64,000 nt of DNA from Mycolicibacterium sp. HK-90. Its GTDB lineage: Bacteria > Actinomycetota > Actinomycetes > Mycobacteriales > Mycobacteriaceae. The notes under the pieces were generated by a model that was given only the letters and a program-made list of their open reading frames with translations, had not been told where the DNA came from and ran no database searches. Every line of letters begins with the position of its first letter. The first letter of the stretch is position 1. Below, piece after piece: positions 52,472-62,499 of this stretch. Location: assembly GCF_030486405.1 (NCBI RefSeq), contig NZ_CP129613.1:2976001-3040000 (forward strand), given 5' to 3'. A program made the translations under genes and the position numbers.

Positions 52472-52487
52472 TCGAACATTAGTTCGT
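52472..52487. promoter_or_regulatory. LexA (SOS) box candidate upstream of ripA
   Basis: TCGAACATTAGTTCGT matches the mycobacterial SOS consensus TCGAAC-N4-GTTCGA at 11 of 12 fixed positions. It lies nine bases after the preceding gene's stop and about 200 bases before the ripA start. A chance terminator stem is the alternative. Confidence 0.55.
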
Positions 52488-52511
52488 AGTATCGCCCAAT
52501 ATCACTAATTG

Positions 52512-52622
52512 GTCACACTATTCGCAATTACATTCTTGTAATTCGTGACTAAAGTTTCTTTGGCTTCAGATGTGACGTACGGTGCATTCGGTACCCATTG
52601 TTGCAGTTGTGCTTCATGTGAC
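52512..52622 (+). promoter_or_regulatory. AT-rich ripA upstream region with repeated GTCACA motifs
   Basis: This stretch is notably AT-rich for the window. It contains GTCACA (52512-52517), TGTGAC (52571-52576) and TGTGAC (52617-52622), and the inverted repeat AATTACA-TTCT-TGTAATT (52526-52543). GTCACA-like sites are reported for MtrA, which controls ripA in M. tuberculosis. The assignment is inference. Confidence 0.4.
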
Positions 52623-52687
52623 TTCTGTGCGAAGGCCCGGAGCAAACGCCGGTAGGCCGTCGTTGAGCCATAGGAGACTTGAGTCGA

Positions 52688-54109
52688 ATGAGACGCACCG
52701 TTGGCGCATCTGCGTCGCGGCGATACGGCCGTATCTCGGCCGTACCGCTGATCGCGGCGATGCTGCTCGCCACGGCACTGTCGGGGGGCGTCCCAGCCGC
52801 GGCTGACCCGGGGGCACCCGACCAGGTCGCAACGCTCGTCGCCGCGGTGGCCAACGCCGACCAGAAGCTGCAGGAGTTGGGTGCTGCCATCCAGACCCAG
52901 CAGGAAGCCGTCAACAAGGCGATCGTCGGCGTGCAGGACGCCCGCGACGCCGCCGCGACGGCGCAGCAGGAGGTCGAAGCAAGTCAGCAGGGCATCGCCG
53001 ACGCCAACGCCGCGATCGATGCGGCCCAAAAACGTTTCGACACCTTTGCCGCGGCGACCTACGTCAACGGCCCGTCGAGCTCCTATCTGACCGCTTCCGA
53101 TCCCGCCGACATCGTCAAGACCGCCGCCACGGGTCAGACGCTGACCGCCAGCACCGACAAGGTGATCGCCGATCTGCAGCGGGCCCGGACCGCGCAGGTA
53201 AACCGGGAGTCGGCCGCTCGGCTGGCCAAGCAGAACGCCGACCAGGCCACGGCCAATGCGCAGACCAGTCAGGACAACGCCGTCGCCGCCCTACAGCAGG
53301 CGCAACAGACTTTCAGCGCCCAGCAAGGTGAGCTGGAGCGATTGACCGCCGAACGGGCGGCGGCCCAAACGCGACTCGATCAGGTGCATAAGGCCTCGGC
53401 CCCGATTGCCCCGGCCGCGCCGGCGCAGGCACCGACGCCCCAGGCCGCGGCCGGGGACTGGGACCGGGCCCCGGGCGCACCCATCCGGGCGGGCCAGAAC
53501 TGGGATACCGCATGGGATCCCACGCTGCCGGCGATCCCCAGCGCGTTCGTCAGCGGTGACCCGGTCGCCATCATCAACACCATCCTCGGCATCTCGTCGA
53601 CCTCGGCGCAGGTCACCCAGAACATGGGTCGCCAGTTCCTGCAGAAGCTCGGGATCCTGCCGACGCCCACCGGTTTCACGAACGGCGCCATCCCGCGGGT
53701 CTATGGACGTCAGGCTTCCGAGTACGTCATCCAGCGAGCCGGTTCCCAGATGGGTGTCCCGTACTCGTGGGGCGGTGGCAATGCTGCCGGTCCGAGTCGC
53801 GGCATCGATTCGGGGGCAAACACGGTGGGCTTCGACTGCTCGGGTCTGATCCTCTACGCGTTCGCAGGTGTCGGCATCAAGCTGCCGCACTACTCGGGCT
53901 CGCAGTACAACGCCGGCCGCAAGATCCCGTCCTCACAGATGCGGCGCGGCGACGTGATCTTCTACGGCCCCGGTGGCAGTCAGCACGTGACGCTCTACCT
54001 GGGCAACGGCCAGATGCTCGAAGCGCCGTACACGGGTTCACAGGTCAAGATCTCGCCGGTCCGCACCAGTGGGATGACCCCGTACGTCGTCCGCTACATC
54101 GAATACTGA
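52688..54109 (+). CDS. ripA: Peptidoglycan endopeptidase RipA
   Basis: 473 residues. The signal peptide ends near AAAD (about residue 40). A long coiled coil follows (KLQELGAAIQTQQEAVNKAI to VAALQQAQQTFSAQQ), then a Pro/Ala linker and the NlpC/P60 domain, with catalytic Cys in GFDCSGLILYAF and His in GGSQHVTLYLG. It cuts peptide cross-links at the division septum. ATG 52688 is set by AGGAG 11 bases upstream; TTG 52679 is too close. Adjacent to ripB. Confidence 0.95.
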   Translation: MRRTVGASASRRYGRISAVPLIAAMLLATALSGGVPAAADPGAPDQVATLVAAVANADQKLQELGAAIQTQQEAVNKAIVGVQDARDAAATAQQEVEASQQGIADANAAIDAAQKRFDTFAAATYVNGPSSSYLTASDPADIVKTAATGQTLTASTDKVIADLQRARTAQVNRESAARLAKQNADQATANAQTSQDNAVAALQQAQQTFSAQQGELERLTAERAAAQTRLDQVHKASAPIAPAAPAQAPTPQAAAGDWDRAPGAPIRAGQNWDTAWDPTLPAIPSAFVSGDPVAIINTILGISSTSAQVTQNMGRQFLQKLGILPTPTGFTNGAIPRVYGRQASEYVIQRAGSQMGVPYSWGGGNAAGPSRGIDSGANTVGFDCSGLILYAFAGVGIKLPHYSGSQYNAGRKIPSSQMRRGDVIFYGPGGSQHVTLYLGNGQMLEAPYTGSQVKISPVRTSGMTPYVVRYIEY

Positions 54110-54119
54110 TGGGAAAACA

Positions 54120-54815
54120 TTGCGCTCCTTCGTCTTACGTTGCCTGATATTGGTCGCCGCAACTGCGTTCGCGGCGATCGGTATGGTGGCGCCGGCCGGT
54201 GCCGCGCCTGACGACGGACAGTGGGATCCCACTCTTCCGAAGATCGTCAGTTCCGGCGCACCCGGCGATCCGGTGGCGATCGCCAACGCCTCGTTCCAGG
54301 TCAGCCAGATCGCGTTGCAGACCACGCAGAACCTCGGTCAGCAGTTCCTGCAGAGCATCGGGCTGGCCCCCAAACAGGCGGCCTCGGCGTTCCCCGGTGG
54401 TCGGGTCCGCGGCCCACAGGCCATCGAATACGTGATCCGGCGCGGCGGTACGCAGATGGGCGTGCCGTACTCGTGGGGTGGTGGCAAGCTGAACGGCCCC
54501 GGGCCCGGTGTGGACTACGACGCCGGCAAGATCGGCTATGACTGCTCAGGCTTCACCCGGTACGCGTTCGCCGGGGTCGGCGTGCAGATCCCGAAGTATT
54601 CCGGAGACCAGTACAACACCGGCCGCAAGGTGCCGGTGGCCCAGGCGAAGCGTGGTGACCTCCTGTTCTGGGGCCCGGGCGGTAGCCAGCACGTGGCGAT
54701 GTACCTCGGTGGCGGCAAGATGCTCGAAGCGTCGGGAAGCGCGGAGAAAGTGACCGTGAGCCCGGTCCGCACCGCAGGCATCCAGCCCTATGCGGCCCGC
54801 ATCATCGAATCCTGA
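54120..54815 (+). CDS. ripB: Peptidoglycan endopeptidase RipB
   Basis: 231 residues. The signal peptide is MRSFVLRCLILVAATAFAAI with cleavage after AGAA. The NlpC/P60 domain has Cys in GYDCSGFTRYAF and His in GGSQHVAMYLG, nearly the same as RipA but without the coiled coil. The TTG start (54120) follows GGGAAAA; no in-frame ATG exists nearby. It begins 10 bases after ripA and probably shares its transcript. Confidence 0.93.
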   Translation: MRSFVLRCLILVAATAFAAIGMVAPAGAAPDDGQWDPTLPKIVSSGAPGDPVAIANASFQVSQIALQTTQNLGQQFLQSIGLAPKQAASAFPGGRVRGPQAIEYVIRRGGTQMGVPYSWGGGKLNGPGPGVDYDAGKIGYDCSGFTRYAFAGVGVQIPKYSGDQYNTGRKVPVAQAKRGDLLFWGPGGSQHVAMYLGGGKMLEASGSAEKVTVSPVRTAGIQPYAARIIES

Positions 54816-54949
54816 GGGGAACCTGAACTCTTCCGGGCAGCGTCGACGGATCTCGAAGTGCCTGGAATAGTTGACGGCGGGCACCCGACTGCCCGATCAG
54901 CAACAGGCAAGACCAGCGTTTTGTAGTCGAATACCGTGGGAGGAAGTTG

Positions 54950-56113
54950 ATGACGTCACCGAGTGGACCGCCGCAGGGCGCCGGAGGTTATCCCGGTTCG
55001 AGCCCGGCGCCGGGCTTTCCGCCCGGATCGACCGGCTCCCACGCCGCGCCGACCGCACCGCAGGCCGCGACCAACGGCGCGCTGCAAGCCGAGGTGCACA
55101 CCCTGGAACGCGCCATCTTCGAGGTCAAGCGAATCATCGTCGGCCAGGACCAGCTCGTCGAGCGGATGCTCGTCGGACTCCTCGCCAAGGGCCATGTCCT
55201 GCTCGAAGGTGTGCCCGGTGTGGCCAAGACCCTGGCCGTCGAGACGTTCGCCAAGGTGGTCGGCGGTACCTTCGCGCGTATCCAGTTCACTCCTGACCTG
55301 GTGCCCACCGACATCATCGGTACCCGCATCTACCGGCAGGGCAAGGAAGACTTCGACATCGAGCTCGGCCCGGTGGTGGTCAACTTCCTGCTCGCCGACG
55401 AGATCAACCGTGCGCCTGCCAAGGTGCAGTCCGCCCTCCTCGAGGTGATGGCCGAGCGCAAGATCTCCATCGGCGGCAAGACCTTCCCGCTGCCCAGCCC
55501 GTTCCTGGTGATGGCCACCCAGAACCCGATCGAGCAGGAAGGCGTCTACGCGCTTCCGGAAGCCCAGCGCGACCGCTTCCTGTTCAAGCTCAACGTCGAC
55601 TACCCGACGCCGGAGGAAGAGCGCGAGATCATCTACCGGATGGGCGTCAAGCCCCCGGAGCCCAAGCAGATCCTCGACACCGGGGACCTGCTGCGGCTGC
55701 AGGAACTGGCGGCCAACACCTTCGTGCACCACGCCCTGGTGGATTACGTGGTCCGGATCGTCACGGCGACCCGCGAACCCGAGAAGTTCGGCATGCCCGA
55801 CGCCAAGGCGTGGATCGCCTACGGTGCCTCGCCCCGTGCCTCCCTGGGCATCATCTCGGCCGCACGGGCGCTGGCCCTGGTACGCGGCCGCGACTACGTC
55901 ATCCCGCAGGACGTCGTCGAGGTGATCCCGGACGTGCTGCGGCACCGCCTGGTCCTGACCTACGACGCGCTCGCCGACGAGGTGTCGGCGGAGACCGTGG
56001 TCAACCGGATCCTGCAGACGGTGGCGCTGCCGCAGGTGAATGCGCTTCCGCAGCAAGGCCATTCGGTTCCGCCCGCCGTACCCGCCGCGGCCGGCGCGGC
56101 CAGCGGTCGGTGA
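54950..56113 (+). CDS. moxR1: MoxR-type AAA+ ATPase
   Basis: 387 residues. After a Pro/Gly-rich start, the AAA+ core has Walker A LLEGVPGVAKTLAVETFAK, Walker B FLLADEINRAPAKVQSALLE and sensor PFLVMATQNPIEQEGVY. MoxR ATPases act as chaperones with DUF58 and VWA partners, both encoded next. ATG 54950 has GGGAGGAAG upstream. Overlaps the DUF58 gene by four bases. Confidence 0.95.
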   Translation: MTSPSGPPQGAGGYPGSSPAPGFPPGSTGSHAAPTAPQAATNGALQAEVHTLERAIFEVKRIIVGQDQLVERMLVGLLAKGHVLLEGVPGVAKTLAVETFAKVVGGTFARIQFTPDLVPTDIIGTRIYRQGKEDFDIELGPVVVNFLLADEINRAPAKVQSALLEVMAERKISIGGKTFPLPSPFLVMATQNPIEQEGVYALPEAQRDRFLFKLNVDYPTPEEEREIIYRMGVKPPEPKQILDTGDLLRLQELAANTFVHHALVDYVVRIVTATREPEKFGMPDAKAWIAYGASPRASLGIISAARALALVRGRDYVIPQDVVEVIPDVLRHRLVLTYDALADEVSAETVVNRILQTVALPQVNALPQQGHSVPPAVPAAAGAASGR

Positions 56114-57060
56114 CCGACTCCGCAGGCCGCACGGTCGACCTGCCGTCGCTGCAGCGCGGCGAGATCCGCGACCCGGCACTCACCGCGGCGCTGCGCAAGC
56201 TTGAGCTGACCGTACGGCGCAAGCTCGACGGCGTCTTGCACGGCGACCACCTCGGCCTGATCCCGGGACCCGGGTCGGAGCCTGGCGACTCGCGGATCTA
56301 CCAGCCCGGCGACGACGTGCGTCGGATGGACTGGTCGGTCACGGCGCGGACGCTGACACCGCATGTGCGCCAGATGATCGCCGACCGTGAGCTGGAGACC
56401 TGGCTGGTCGTCGACATGTCGGCCAGCCTGGACTTCGGCACCACCACTTGCGAGAAGCGCGATCTGGCCGTGGCCGCGGCGGCCGCTATCGCGTTCCTGA
56501 ACAGCGGTGGTGGCAACCGGTTGGGTGCGGTGATCTCCAACGGCGACACCATGCGCCGGGTGCCGGCGTTGAGCGGGCGGGTGCACGAGCAAGAACTGCT
56601 GCGGGCGATCGCCACGACGCCGCGGGCCCCGACCGGGGTACGTGGCGACCTGGCGGCCGCGATCGACGCGCTGCGCCGTCCCGAGCGACGCCGCGGCATG
56701 GCGGTGATCATCAGCGACTTCCTCGGGCCGATCAACTGGATGCGTCCGCTGCGGGCAATCTCCGGCAGGCACGAGGTGCTCGGCATCGAGGTGCTGGACC
56801 CTCGCGATGTCGAACTGCCACCCGTCGGCGACGTCGTGCTGCAGGACACCGAAACCGGCGTCACCCGCGAGTTCACCATCGACGAGCAACTGCGCAGCGA
56901 TTTCGAACGGGCCGCGGCTGCGCACCGCGAAGAAGTGGCCCGTACATTGCGGCGTTGTGACGCACCGCTGCTGAGCCTGCGCACCGACCGGGACTGGATT
57001 GCCGACGTGGTGCGGTTTGTGGCGAATCGGCGGCGGGGCGCCCTGGCTGGCGGCCGATGA
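56110..57060 (+). CDS. DUF58 domain protein, MoxR partner
   Basis: 316 residues. The central motif PGDDVRRMDWSVTARTLTPH and the VWA-like part (WLVVDMSASLDFGT, VIISDFLGPINWM) are typical of DUF58. GTG 56110 overlaps the moxR1 stop (GTGA). The stop TGA is overlapped by the ATG of a repeat ORF. It corresponds to Rv1480. Confidence 0.93.
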   Translation: MTDSAGRTVDLPSLQRGEIRDPALTAALRKLELTVRRKLDGVLHGDHLGLIPGPGSEPGDSRIYQPGDDVRRMDWSVTARTLTPHVRQMIADRELETWLVVDMSASLDFGTTTCEKRDLAVAAAAAIAFLNSGGGNRLGAVISNGDTMRRVPALSGRVHEQELLRAIATTPRAPTGVRGDLAAAIDALRRPERRRGMAVIISDFLGPINWMRPLRAISGRHEVLGIEVLDPRDVELPPVGDVVLQDTETGVTREFTIDEQLRSDFERAAAAHREEVARTLRRCDAPLLSLRTDRDWIADVVRFVANRRRGALAGGR

Positions 57061-57209
57061 GCGCTTGCGCGAAGAGGAAACCGGCCGCGATGAGCGCTTG
57101 CGCGAAGAGGAAACCGGCCGCGATGAGCGCTTGCGCGAAGAGGAGACTGGCCGCGATGAGCGCTTGCGCGAAGAGCAATGTGGCAGCAACCAACCGAAAT
57201 GATTTGTAG
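57057..57209 (+). repeat. Four-unit 33-bp coding repeat joining DUF58 and VWA genes (MIRU-like)
   Basis: Units begin at 57057, 57090, 57123 and 57156 and share ATGAGCGCTTGCGCGAAGAG; the last diverges after 20 bases. The array is one open frame of 50 codons. Its ATG overlaps the DUF58 stop (ATGA), and its TAG lies three bases before the VWA start. The product consists of MSACAKRKPAA-type 11-residue repeats. The other frame is also open across the units (DERLREEETGR reading). Confidence 0.8.
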
Positions 57210-57212
57210 CAC

Positions 57213-58220
57213 ATGACTTTACCGATTCTCGGTCCGATGAGCCTGTCGGGCTTCGCGCACGCATGGTGGTTCCTGTTCCTCTTCGTGGTGCTGGGCCTGA
57301 TCGCGTACTACGTCGCCGTGCAGCGTGCCCGCAAGCAGCGGATCCTGCGGTTCGCCAACATGGAACTGCTGGAAAGTGTTGCGCCCAAACAGCCGACCCG
57401 GTGGCGCCACCTGCCGGCGATCCTGCTGGCCGTCTCGCTGGTCTTCCTGACCGTTGCGATGGCCGGGCCCACCCACGATGTGCGGATTCCGCGCAACCGC
57501 GCGGTCGTGATGCTGGTGATCGACGTGTCGCAGTCGATGCGGGCCACCGACGTTTCGCCCAGCCGGCTCGTCGCCGCGCAGGAGGCCGCCAAGCAGTTCG
57601 CCGATCAGCTGACGCCAGGTATCAACCTCGGCCTGATCGCCTACGCGGGAACGGCGACGGTGCTGGTGCAGCCCACCACCAACCGCGAGGCCACCAAGAA
57701 CGGTCTGGACAAGTTGCAGCTGGCCGATCGGACCGCAACCGGTGAGGGCATCTTCACCGCCCTGCAGGCGATCGCCACCGTCGGTGCCGTGATCGGTGGC
57801 GGCGACGAGAAGCCGCCCGCGCGCATCGTGCTGATGTCCGACGGCAAGGAGACCGTGCCGTCCAACCCGGACAACCCCAAGGGCGCGTACACCGCTGCGC
57901 GCACCGCCAAGGACCAGGGGGTGCCGATCTCCACGGTGTCCTTCGGTACGCCGTACGGCTATGTCGAGATCAACGACCAGCGTCAGCCGGTACCGGTCGA
58001 CGACGAGATGCTCGGCAAGATCGCCAAGTTGTCCGGTGGTGACGCCTTCACGGCGTCCAGCCTGGAACAGCTCAAGGAGGTCTTCACCTCACTGCAGCAG
58101 CAGATCGGCTACGAGACCATCAAGGGCGACGCGAGCCTCGGCTGGCTGAGGTTGGGTGCGCTGTTGCTGGCCCTGGCCGGTGTGGCGGCCCTGCTGATCA
58201 ACCGCAGACTGCCCGGATAG
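57213..58220 (+). CDS. VWA-domain membrane protein (BatA-like), MoxR partner
   Basis: 335 residues. Membrane helices are near residues 14-35, 67-85 and 312-330. The VWA domain has the metal-site motif DVSQSM and the threonine/aspartate segments [11 protein letters not shown]. It is the third member of the moxR1-DUF58-VWA unit (Rv1481 position) and probably acts at the membrane with the MoxR ATPase. Confidence 0.92.
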   Translation: MTLPILGPMSLSGFAHAWWFLFLFVVLGLIAYYVAVQRARKQRILRFANMELLESVAPKQPTRWRHLPAILLAVSLVFLTVAMAGPTHDVRIPRNRAVVMLVIDVSQSMRATDVSPSRLVAAQEAAKQFADQLTPGINLGLIAYAGTATVLVQPTTNREATKNGLDKLQLADRTATGEGIFTALQAIATVGAVIGGGDEKPPARIVLMSDGKETVPSNPDNPKGAYTAARTAKDQGVPISTVSFGTPYGYVEINDQRQPVPVDDEMLGKIAKLSGGDAFTASSLEQLKEVFTSLQQQIGYETIKGDASLGWLRLGALLLALAGVAALLINRRLPG

Positions 58221-58286
58221 CACGCGATCAGGCGTCTGCGGGTGCCGATCGAGACTGGCGATGCGATTTTCAGACCGCGCTGGTGA

Positions 58287-59093
<807 letters not shown>

Positions 59094-59142
59094 CCCGAAT
59101 TCGTTGGCCTTTCAGAATTTTTCCTCAGAAGGAGACGCACTA

Positions 59143-59952
59143 ATGGCAGGTTTGCTCGAAGGCAAGCGCATCCTCGTAACCGGGATCATCACGGATTCGT
59201 CGATCGCGTTCCACATCGCCAAGGTGGCCCAGGAGGCCGGCGCCGAGCTGGTGCTCACCGGGTTCGACCGGATGAAGCTGATCCAGCGCATCGCCGACCG
59301 GTTGCCCAAGCCGGCTCCCTTGTTGGAGCTCGACGTGCAGAACGAAGAGCACCTGGCGAGCCTGGCCGGCCGGGTCAGCGAGGTCATCGGCGCGGACAAC
59401 AAGCTCGACGGTGTCGTGCACTCGATCGGCTTCATGCCGCAGAGCGGTATGGGCGTCAACCCGTTCTTCGACGCCCCGTACGAGGACGTCGCCAAGGGCA
59501 TCCACATCTCGGCATACTCGTATGCCTCGCTGGCCAAGGCGCTGCTGCCGGTGATGAACGAAGGTGGCGGCATCGTCGGCATGGACTTCGACCCGACGCG
59601 TGCGATGCCGGCCTACAACTGGATGACCGTGGCCAAGAGCGCACTCGAATCGGTCAACCGGTTCGTGGCGCGTGAGGCCGGTAAGTTCGGCGTGCGGTCG
59701 AACCTCGTTGCCGCAGGACCGATTCGGACCCTGGCCATGAGCGCGATCGTCGGCGGAGCGCTGGGCGACGAGGCCGGCCAGCAGATGCAGCTGCTCGAAG
59801 AGGGCTGGGATCAGCGCGCGCCGATCGGCTGGAACATGAAGGATCCGACGCCGGTCGCGAAGACGGTGTGCGCGTTGCTGTCCGACTGGCTGCCTGCGAC
59901 CACCGGCACCATCATCTACGCCGACGGTGGCGCCAGCACCCAGTTGCTGTGA
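59143..59952 (+). CDS. inhA: Enoyl-ACP reductase InhA
   Basis: 269 residues. It reduces enoyl-ACP in mycolic acid elongation and is the isoniazid target. Tyr158 and Lys165 (YNWMTVAK) and Ser94 (HSIGFMPQ) are in their standard places, so no classical resistance change is present at residues 16, 21, 94 or 158. Thr266, a reported kinase site, is retained. AGAAGGAG precedes the ATG. A degenerate repeat unit overlaps the stop. Confidence 0.97.
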   Translation: MAGLLEGKRILVTGIITDSSIAFHIAKVAQEAGAELVLTGFDRMKLIQRIADRLPKPAPLLELDVQNEEHLASLAGRVSEVIGADNKLDGVVHSIGFMPQSGMGVNPFFDAPYEDVAKGIHISAYSYASLAKALLPVMNEGGGIVGMDFDPTRAMPAYNWMTVAKSALESVNRFVAREAGKFGVRSNLVAAGPIRTLAMSAIVGGALGDEAGQQMQLLEEGWDQRAPIGWNMKDPTPVAKTVCALLSDWLPATTGTIIYADGGASTQLL

Positions 59953-59984
59953 GCAGCGTTCGCGCGAAGAACCATCGACTCTGA
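59949..59984 (+). repeat. Degenerate 33-bp-family unit at the inhA stop
   Basis: GTG overlaps the inhA TGA (GTGA) and opens an 11-residue frame, [11 protein letters not shown], matching the repeat peptides at other junctions. Its stop is 87 bases short of hemH; a large palindrome fills the gap. Confidence 0.55.
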
Positions 59985-59994
59985 CGTGTTTTCC

Positions 59995-60055
59995 GCCGAA
60001 ACCGCATTCCGGCAGGCGTGCACTCGCACAAACTCTGCCGGAATGCGGTTTCGCC
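59995..60055. repeat. Long inverted repeat between inhA and hemH
   Basis: Perfect 19-base arms run from 59997 to 60015 and from 60035 to 60053 (CGAAACCGCATTCCGGCAG and its complement). One mismatch and two further pairs extend them. The loop holds a second stem GTGC/GCAC. It can form a cruciform or a strong RNA hairpin 17 bases before hemH. Confidence 0.75.
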
Positions 60056-60071
60056 GTAGAGGGGACGTGAT

Positions 60072-61103
60072 GTGACGGACCGCTGGGAATTCGACGCTCT
60101 GCTTCTGCTGTCCTTCGGCGGACCTGAAGCGCCCGAGCAGGTGATGCCGTTCCTGGAGAATGTGACGCGTGGGCGCGGCATCCCGGCCGAGCGGCTGGCC
60201 GACGTCGCCGAACACTATCTGCATTTCGGTGGGGTATCGCCGATCAACGGCATCAACCGGGCCCTGATCGAGCAGTTGCGGGCCCAGATGCCCGGCCTCC
60301 CTGTCTATTTCGGTAACCGGAACTGGGAACCCTACGTCGAGGACACGGTGGCGACGATGCGCGCCGACGGGGTTCGGCGGGCGGCGGTGTTCACCACGTC
60401 GGCCTGGGGCGGGTATTCGAGCTGCACCCAGTACGTCGAGGACATCGCCCGGGCGCGTGCCGCGGTGGGCGCCGACGCGCCCGAGCTGGTGAAACTGCGC
60501 CAGTACTTCGACCATCCGCTCTTGGTGGAGATGTTCGCCGATGCCATCGCGGCTGCGGCCGCGACGTTGCCCGCCGATTTGCGCGACGACGCCCGGTTGG
60601 TGTTCACCGCGCATTCGGTTCCGATCGCCGCCGACGAGCGGCACGGCCCGCGGTTGTACAGCCGCCAGGTCGGTTACGCGACCCGCCTGGTGGCCGCCGC
60701 CGCGGGTTACCCGGACTTCGATCAAATGTGGCAGTCACGGTCGGGCCCACCCCGCATCCCATGGCTGGAACCCGATGTCGCCGACCATCTGACCGCGTTG
60801 GGCGAGAAGGGAACCCGCGCGGTCATCGTCTGTCCGATCGGCTTCGTCGCCGACCACATCGAGGTGGTATGGGACCTCGATTACGAGCTGCGGCTGCAGG
60901 CCGAAGAAGCCGGGATCGCCTTCGCCCGGGCCGGCACGCCGAACGCGGATCCGCGTTTCGCCCGGTTGGCCGCCGGGCTGATCGATGAGCTCCGCACCGG
61001 TGCGGCCCCGCTGCGGCTTGCGGGTCCCGACCCGGTGGCCGGCTACGGATTCAGCGTCAACGGCGCACCGTGCGCGCCGGAGTGCTGCGGTTCATCGTCC
61101 TAG
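60072..61103 (+). CDS. hemH: Ferrochelatase (coproporphyrin III type)
   Basis: 343 residues. It inserts iron into the porphyrin. Conserved segments are [26 protein letters not shown] with its catalytic histidine, and [19 protein letters not shown]. The C-terminal tail [10 protein letters not shown] has clustered cysteines, fitting the 2Fe-2S cluster known in mycobacterial ferrochelatase. GTG 60072 has GAGGGG upstream. It is downstream of inhA as in M. tuberculosis. Confidence 0.95.
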   Translation: MTDRWEFDALLLLSFGGPEAPEQVMPFLENVTRGRGIPAERLADVAEHYLHFGGVSPINGINRALIEQLRAQMPGLPVYFGNRNWEPYVEDTVATMRADGVRRAAVFTTSAWGGYSSCTQYVEDIARARAAVGADAPELVKLRQYFDHPLLVEMFADAIAAAAATLPADLRDDARLVFTAHSVPIAADERHGPRLYSRQVGYATRLVAAAAGYPDFDQMWQSRSGPPRIPWLEPDVADHLTALGEKGTRAVIVCPIGFVADHIEVVWDLDYELRLQAEEAGIAFARAGTPNADPRFARLAAGLIDELRTGAAPLRLAGPDPVAGYGFSVNGAPCAPECCGSSS

Positions 61104-61129
61104 CTGAGCGGCACGGGAGTGCCGAAACC

Positions 61130-61987
61130 TCAATCCCGCCAAGCGGATTGCAGAATCGCCTCGAGTGCAGCCAGCCGTGCCGCACGGACGACTTGGGCCA
61201 ACGGTCGCATGGCATCGCCGGCGATCTGTACCTCCGAGGAACTCTGCAGACCGATCGGCATGAGCCCCGAACTCACGGTGATGATCGCCTCGACGTGGGC
61301 GGCGTTCTCCAACACCCGCACCGCGCGCGTCGGCGCATGATCGGGAATGCGGTGCATCCGGGCGGCTTCCAGGATGTCCTCCACCATGCCGCGGGGATCG
61401 TCGACACCCGCACCGACGCCCGCCCGCAACGCACCCAGTGCATCGGCGGCCGAGCGCACCGCGGACCGCAATTCGTACTCGGCCTCGCCGAGATCGTAGT
61501 GCTGCGGTGCCGGCAGGAGCGGCAGCGAGTACACCGTCCACGACAGCGCCCGCGGTTCGGGCTCGTAGGTGGATTCGGTGTCCACATCGTCGAATTCGAA
61601 ATACTCGAACTCGGGCACCAGCCCGACGCCGTCCAGTTCGTCATGGGTCACCAGCACCGCCTCGCCGACGGTCAGCGCATCGCGCTGGAACTGCGACCCG
61701 GCGGGCAACCCGCGGACGTCACCGGGAACCGGGAGTGCCACCCGGATCGACGGCCGGGTGCCGGACCGGCCGACCGAGGTGCGCAGGGTCTGCAGCAACG
61801 ACACCGAGCCGGAGTCCTCCAACTCGGGCCAGGGCAGCCCGGTGCGGACCGCTGCCTGAGAGTCGTAGGCGGTCACAGAATGCATTGGTGCCCACTGAGA
61901 TAACGCGTCGAGAACATCGTCGGGCGCGGCTGCGCCGGCAAGCCAGGCGTTGGCCCACATCGAAAGCGTTGCACTTGGACACCACAT
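61130..61987 (-). CDS. Conserved hypothetical protein (Rv1486c-like)
   Basis: 285 residues, soluble, beginning [18 protein letters not shown]. It is acidic and predicted alpha/beta, with [18 protein letters not shown] in the middle. TACACT lies nine bases upstream of the ATG. It is convergent with hemH and divergent from nfeD. Function unknown; conserved in mycobacteria by position. Confidence 0.88.
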   Translation of the reverse strand: MWCPSATLSMWANAWLAGAAAPDDVLDALSQWAPMHSVTAYDSQAAVRTGLPWPELEDSGSVSLLQTLRTSVGRSGTRPSIRVALPVPGDVRGLPAGSQFQRDALTVGEAVLVTHDELDGVGLVPEFEYFEFDDVDTESTYEPEPRALSWTVYSLPLLPAPQHYDLGEAEYELRSAVRSAADALGALRAGVGAGVDDPRGMVEDILEAARMHRIPDHAPTRAVRVLENAAHVEAIITVSSGLMPIGLQSSSEVQIAGDAMRPLAQVVRAARLAALEAILQSAWRD

Positions 61988-62044
61988 GATCCTGGCAGTG
62001 TAATTGTCGGCCGCGGATGAGGTCGGATTCGCTAGGGTGGGCGC

Positions 62045-62479
62045 ATGCCCGTACCGCTGATCTGGCTCATCCTGGCGCTGGTTCTCGCCGGGGCAGAGGC
62101 GCTGACCGGCGACATGTTCCTGCTCATGCTGGCCGGCGGTGCACTGGCTGCGACCGGATCGAGTTGGTTGTTCGACCTGCCGATCTGGGCCGACGGCGTC
62201 GTGTTCCTCGTGGTGTCGGTGCTTTTGCTGGTGTTGGTCCGGCCGGCACTGCGGCGCCGATTCGAGGCAGGCCAGGGGCTTGCGGAACCGATCAAGGCAT
62301 TGGAAGGCAAGTCGGCGCTGGTGCTGGACCGGGTCGCGCAGCATGAGGGCCAGGTCAAGCTCGACGGCGAGGTCTGGACCGCACGGCCGCTCAACGACGA
62401 CGATGTGTATCAACCGGGTGACCATGTCACCGTGGTGAGGATCGACGGCGCCACCGCGGTGGTCTTCAAGACAACGTAG
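62045..62479 (+). CDS. NfeD-like membrane protein
   Basis: 144 residues. Helices near residues 5-20, 22-40 and 47-63 are followed by an OB-fold domain ([20 protein letters not shown]), the NfeD architecture. TAGGGT (62033-62038) lies six bases before the ATG, so it is probably leaderless. NfeD proteins partner with SPFH proteins, encoded next, 20 bases downstream. Confidence 0.92.
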   Translation: MPVPLIWLILALVLAGAEALTGDMFLLMLAGGALAATGSSWLFDLPIWADGVVFLVVSVLLLVLVRPALRRRFEAGQGLAEPIKALEGKSALVLDRVAQHEGQVKLDGEVWTARPLNDDDVYQPGDHVTVVRIDGATAVVFKTT

Positions 62480-62499
62480 GACCTCAGGAGGGAATCACC

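Noticed and set aside
56999..57202. DERLREEETGR frame across the four-unit repeat as a protein gene
   Set aside because: Open because the unit length is a multiple of three, but it begins inside DUF58 and has no independent start; the ATGA-coupled frame is better placed.
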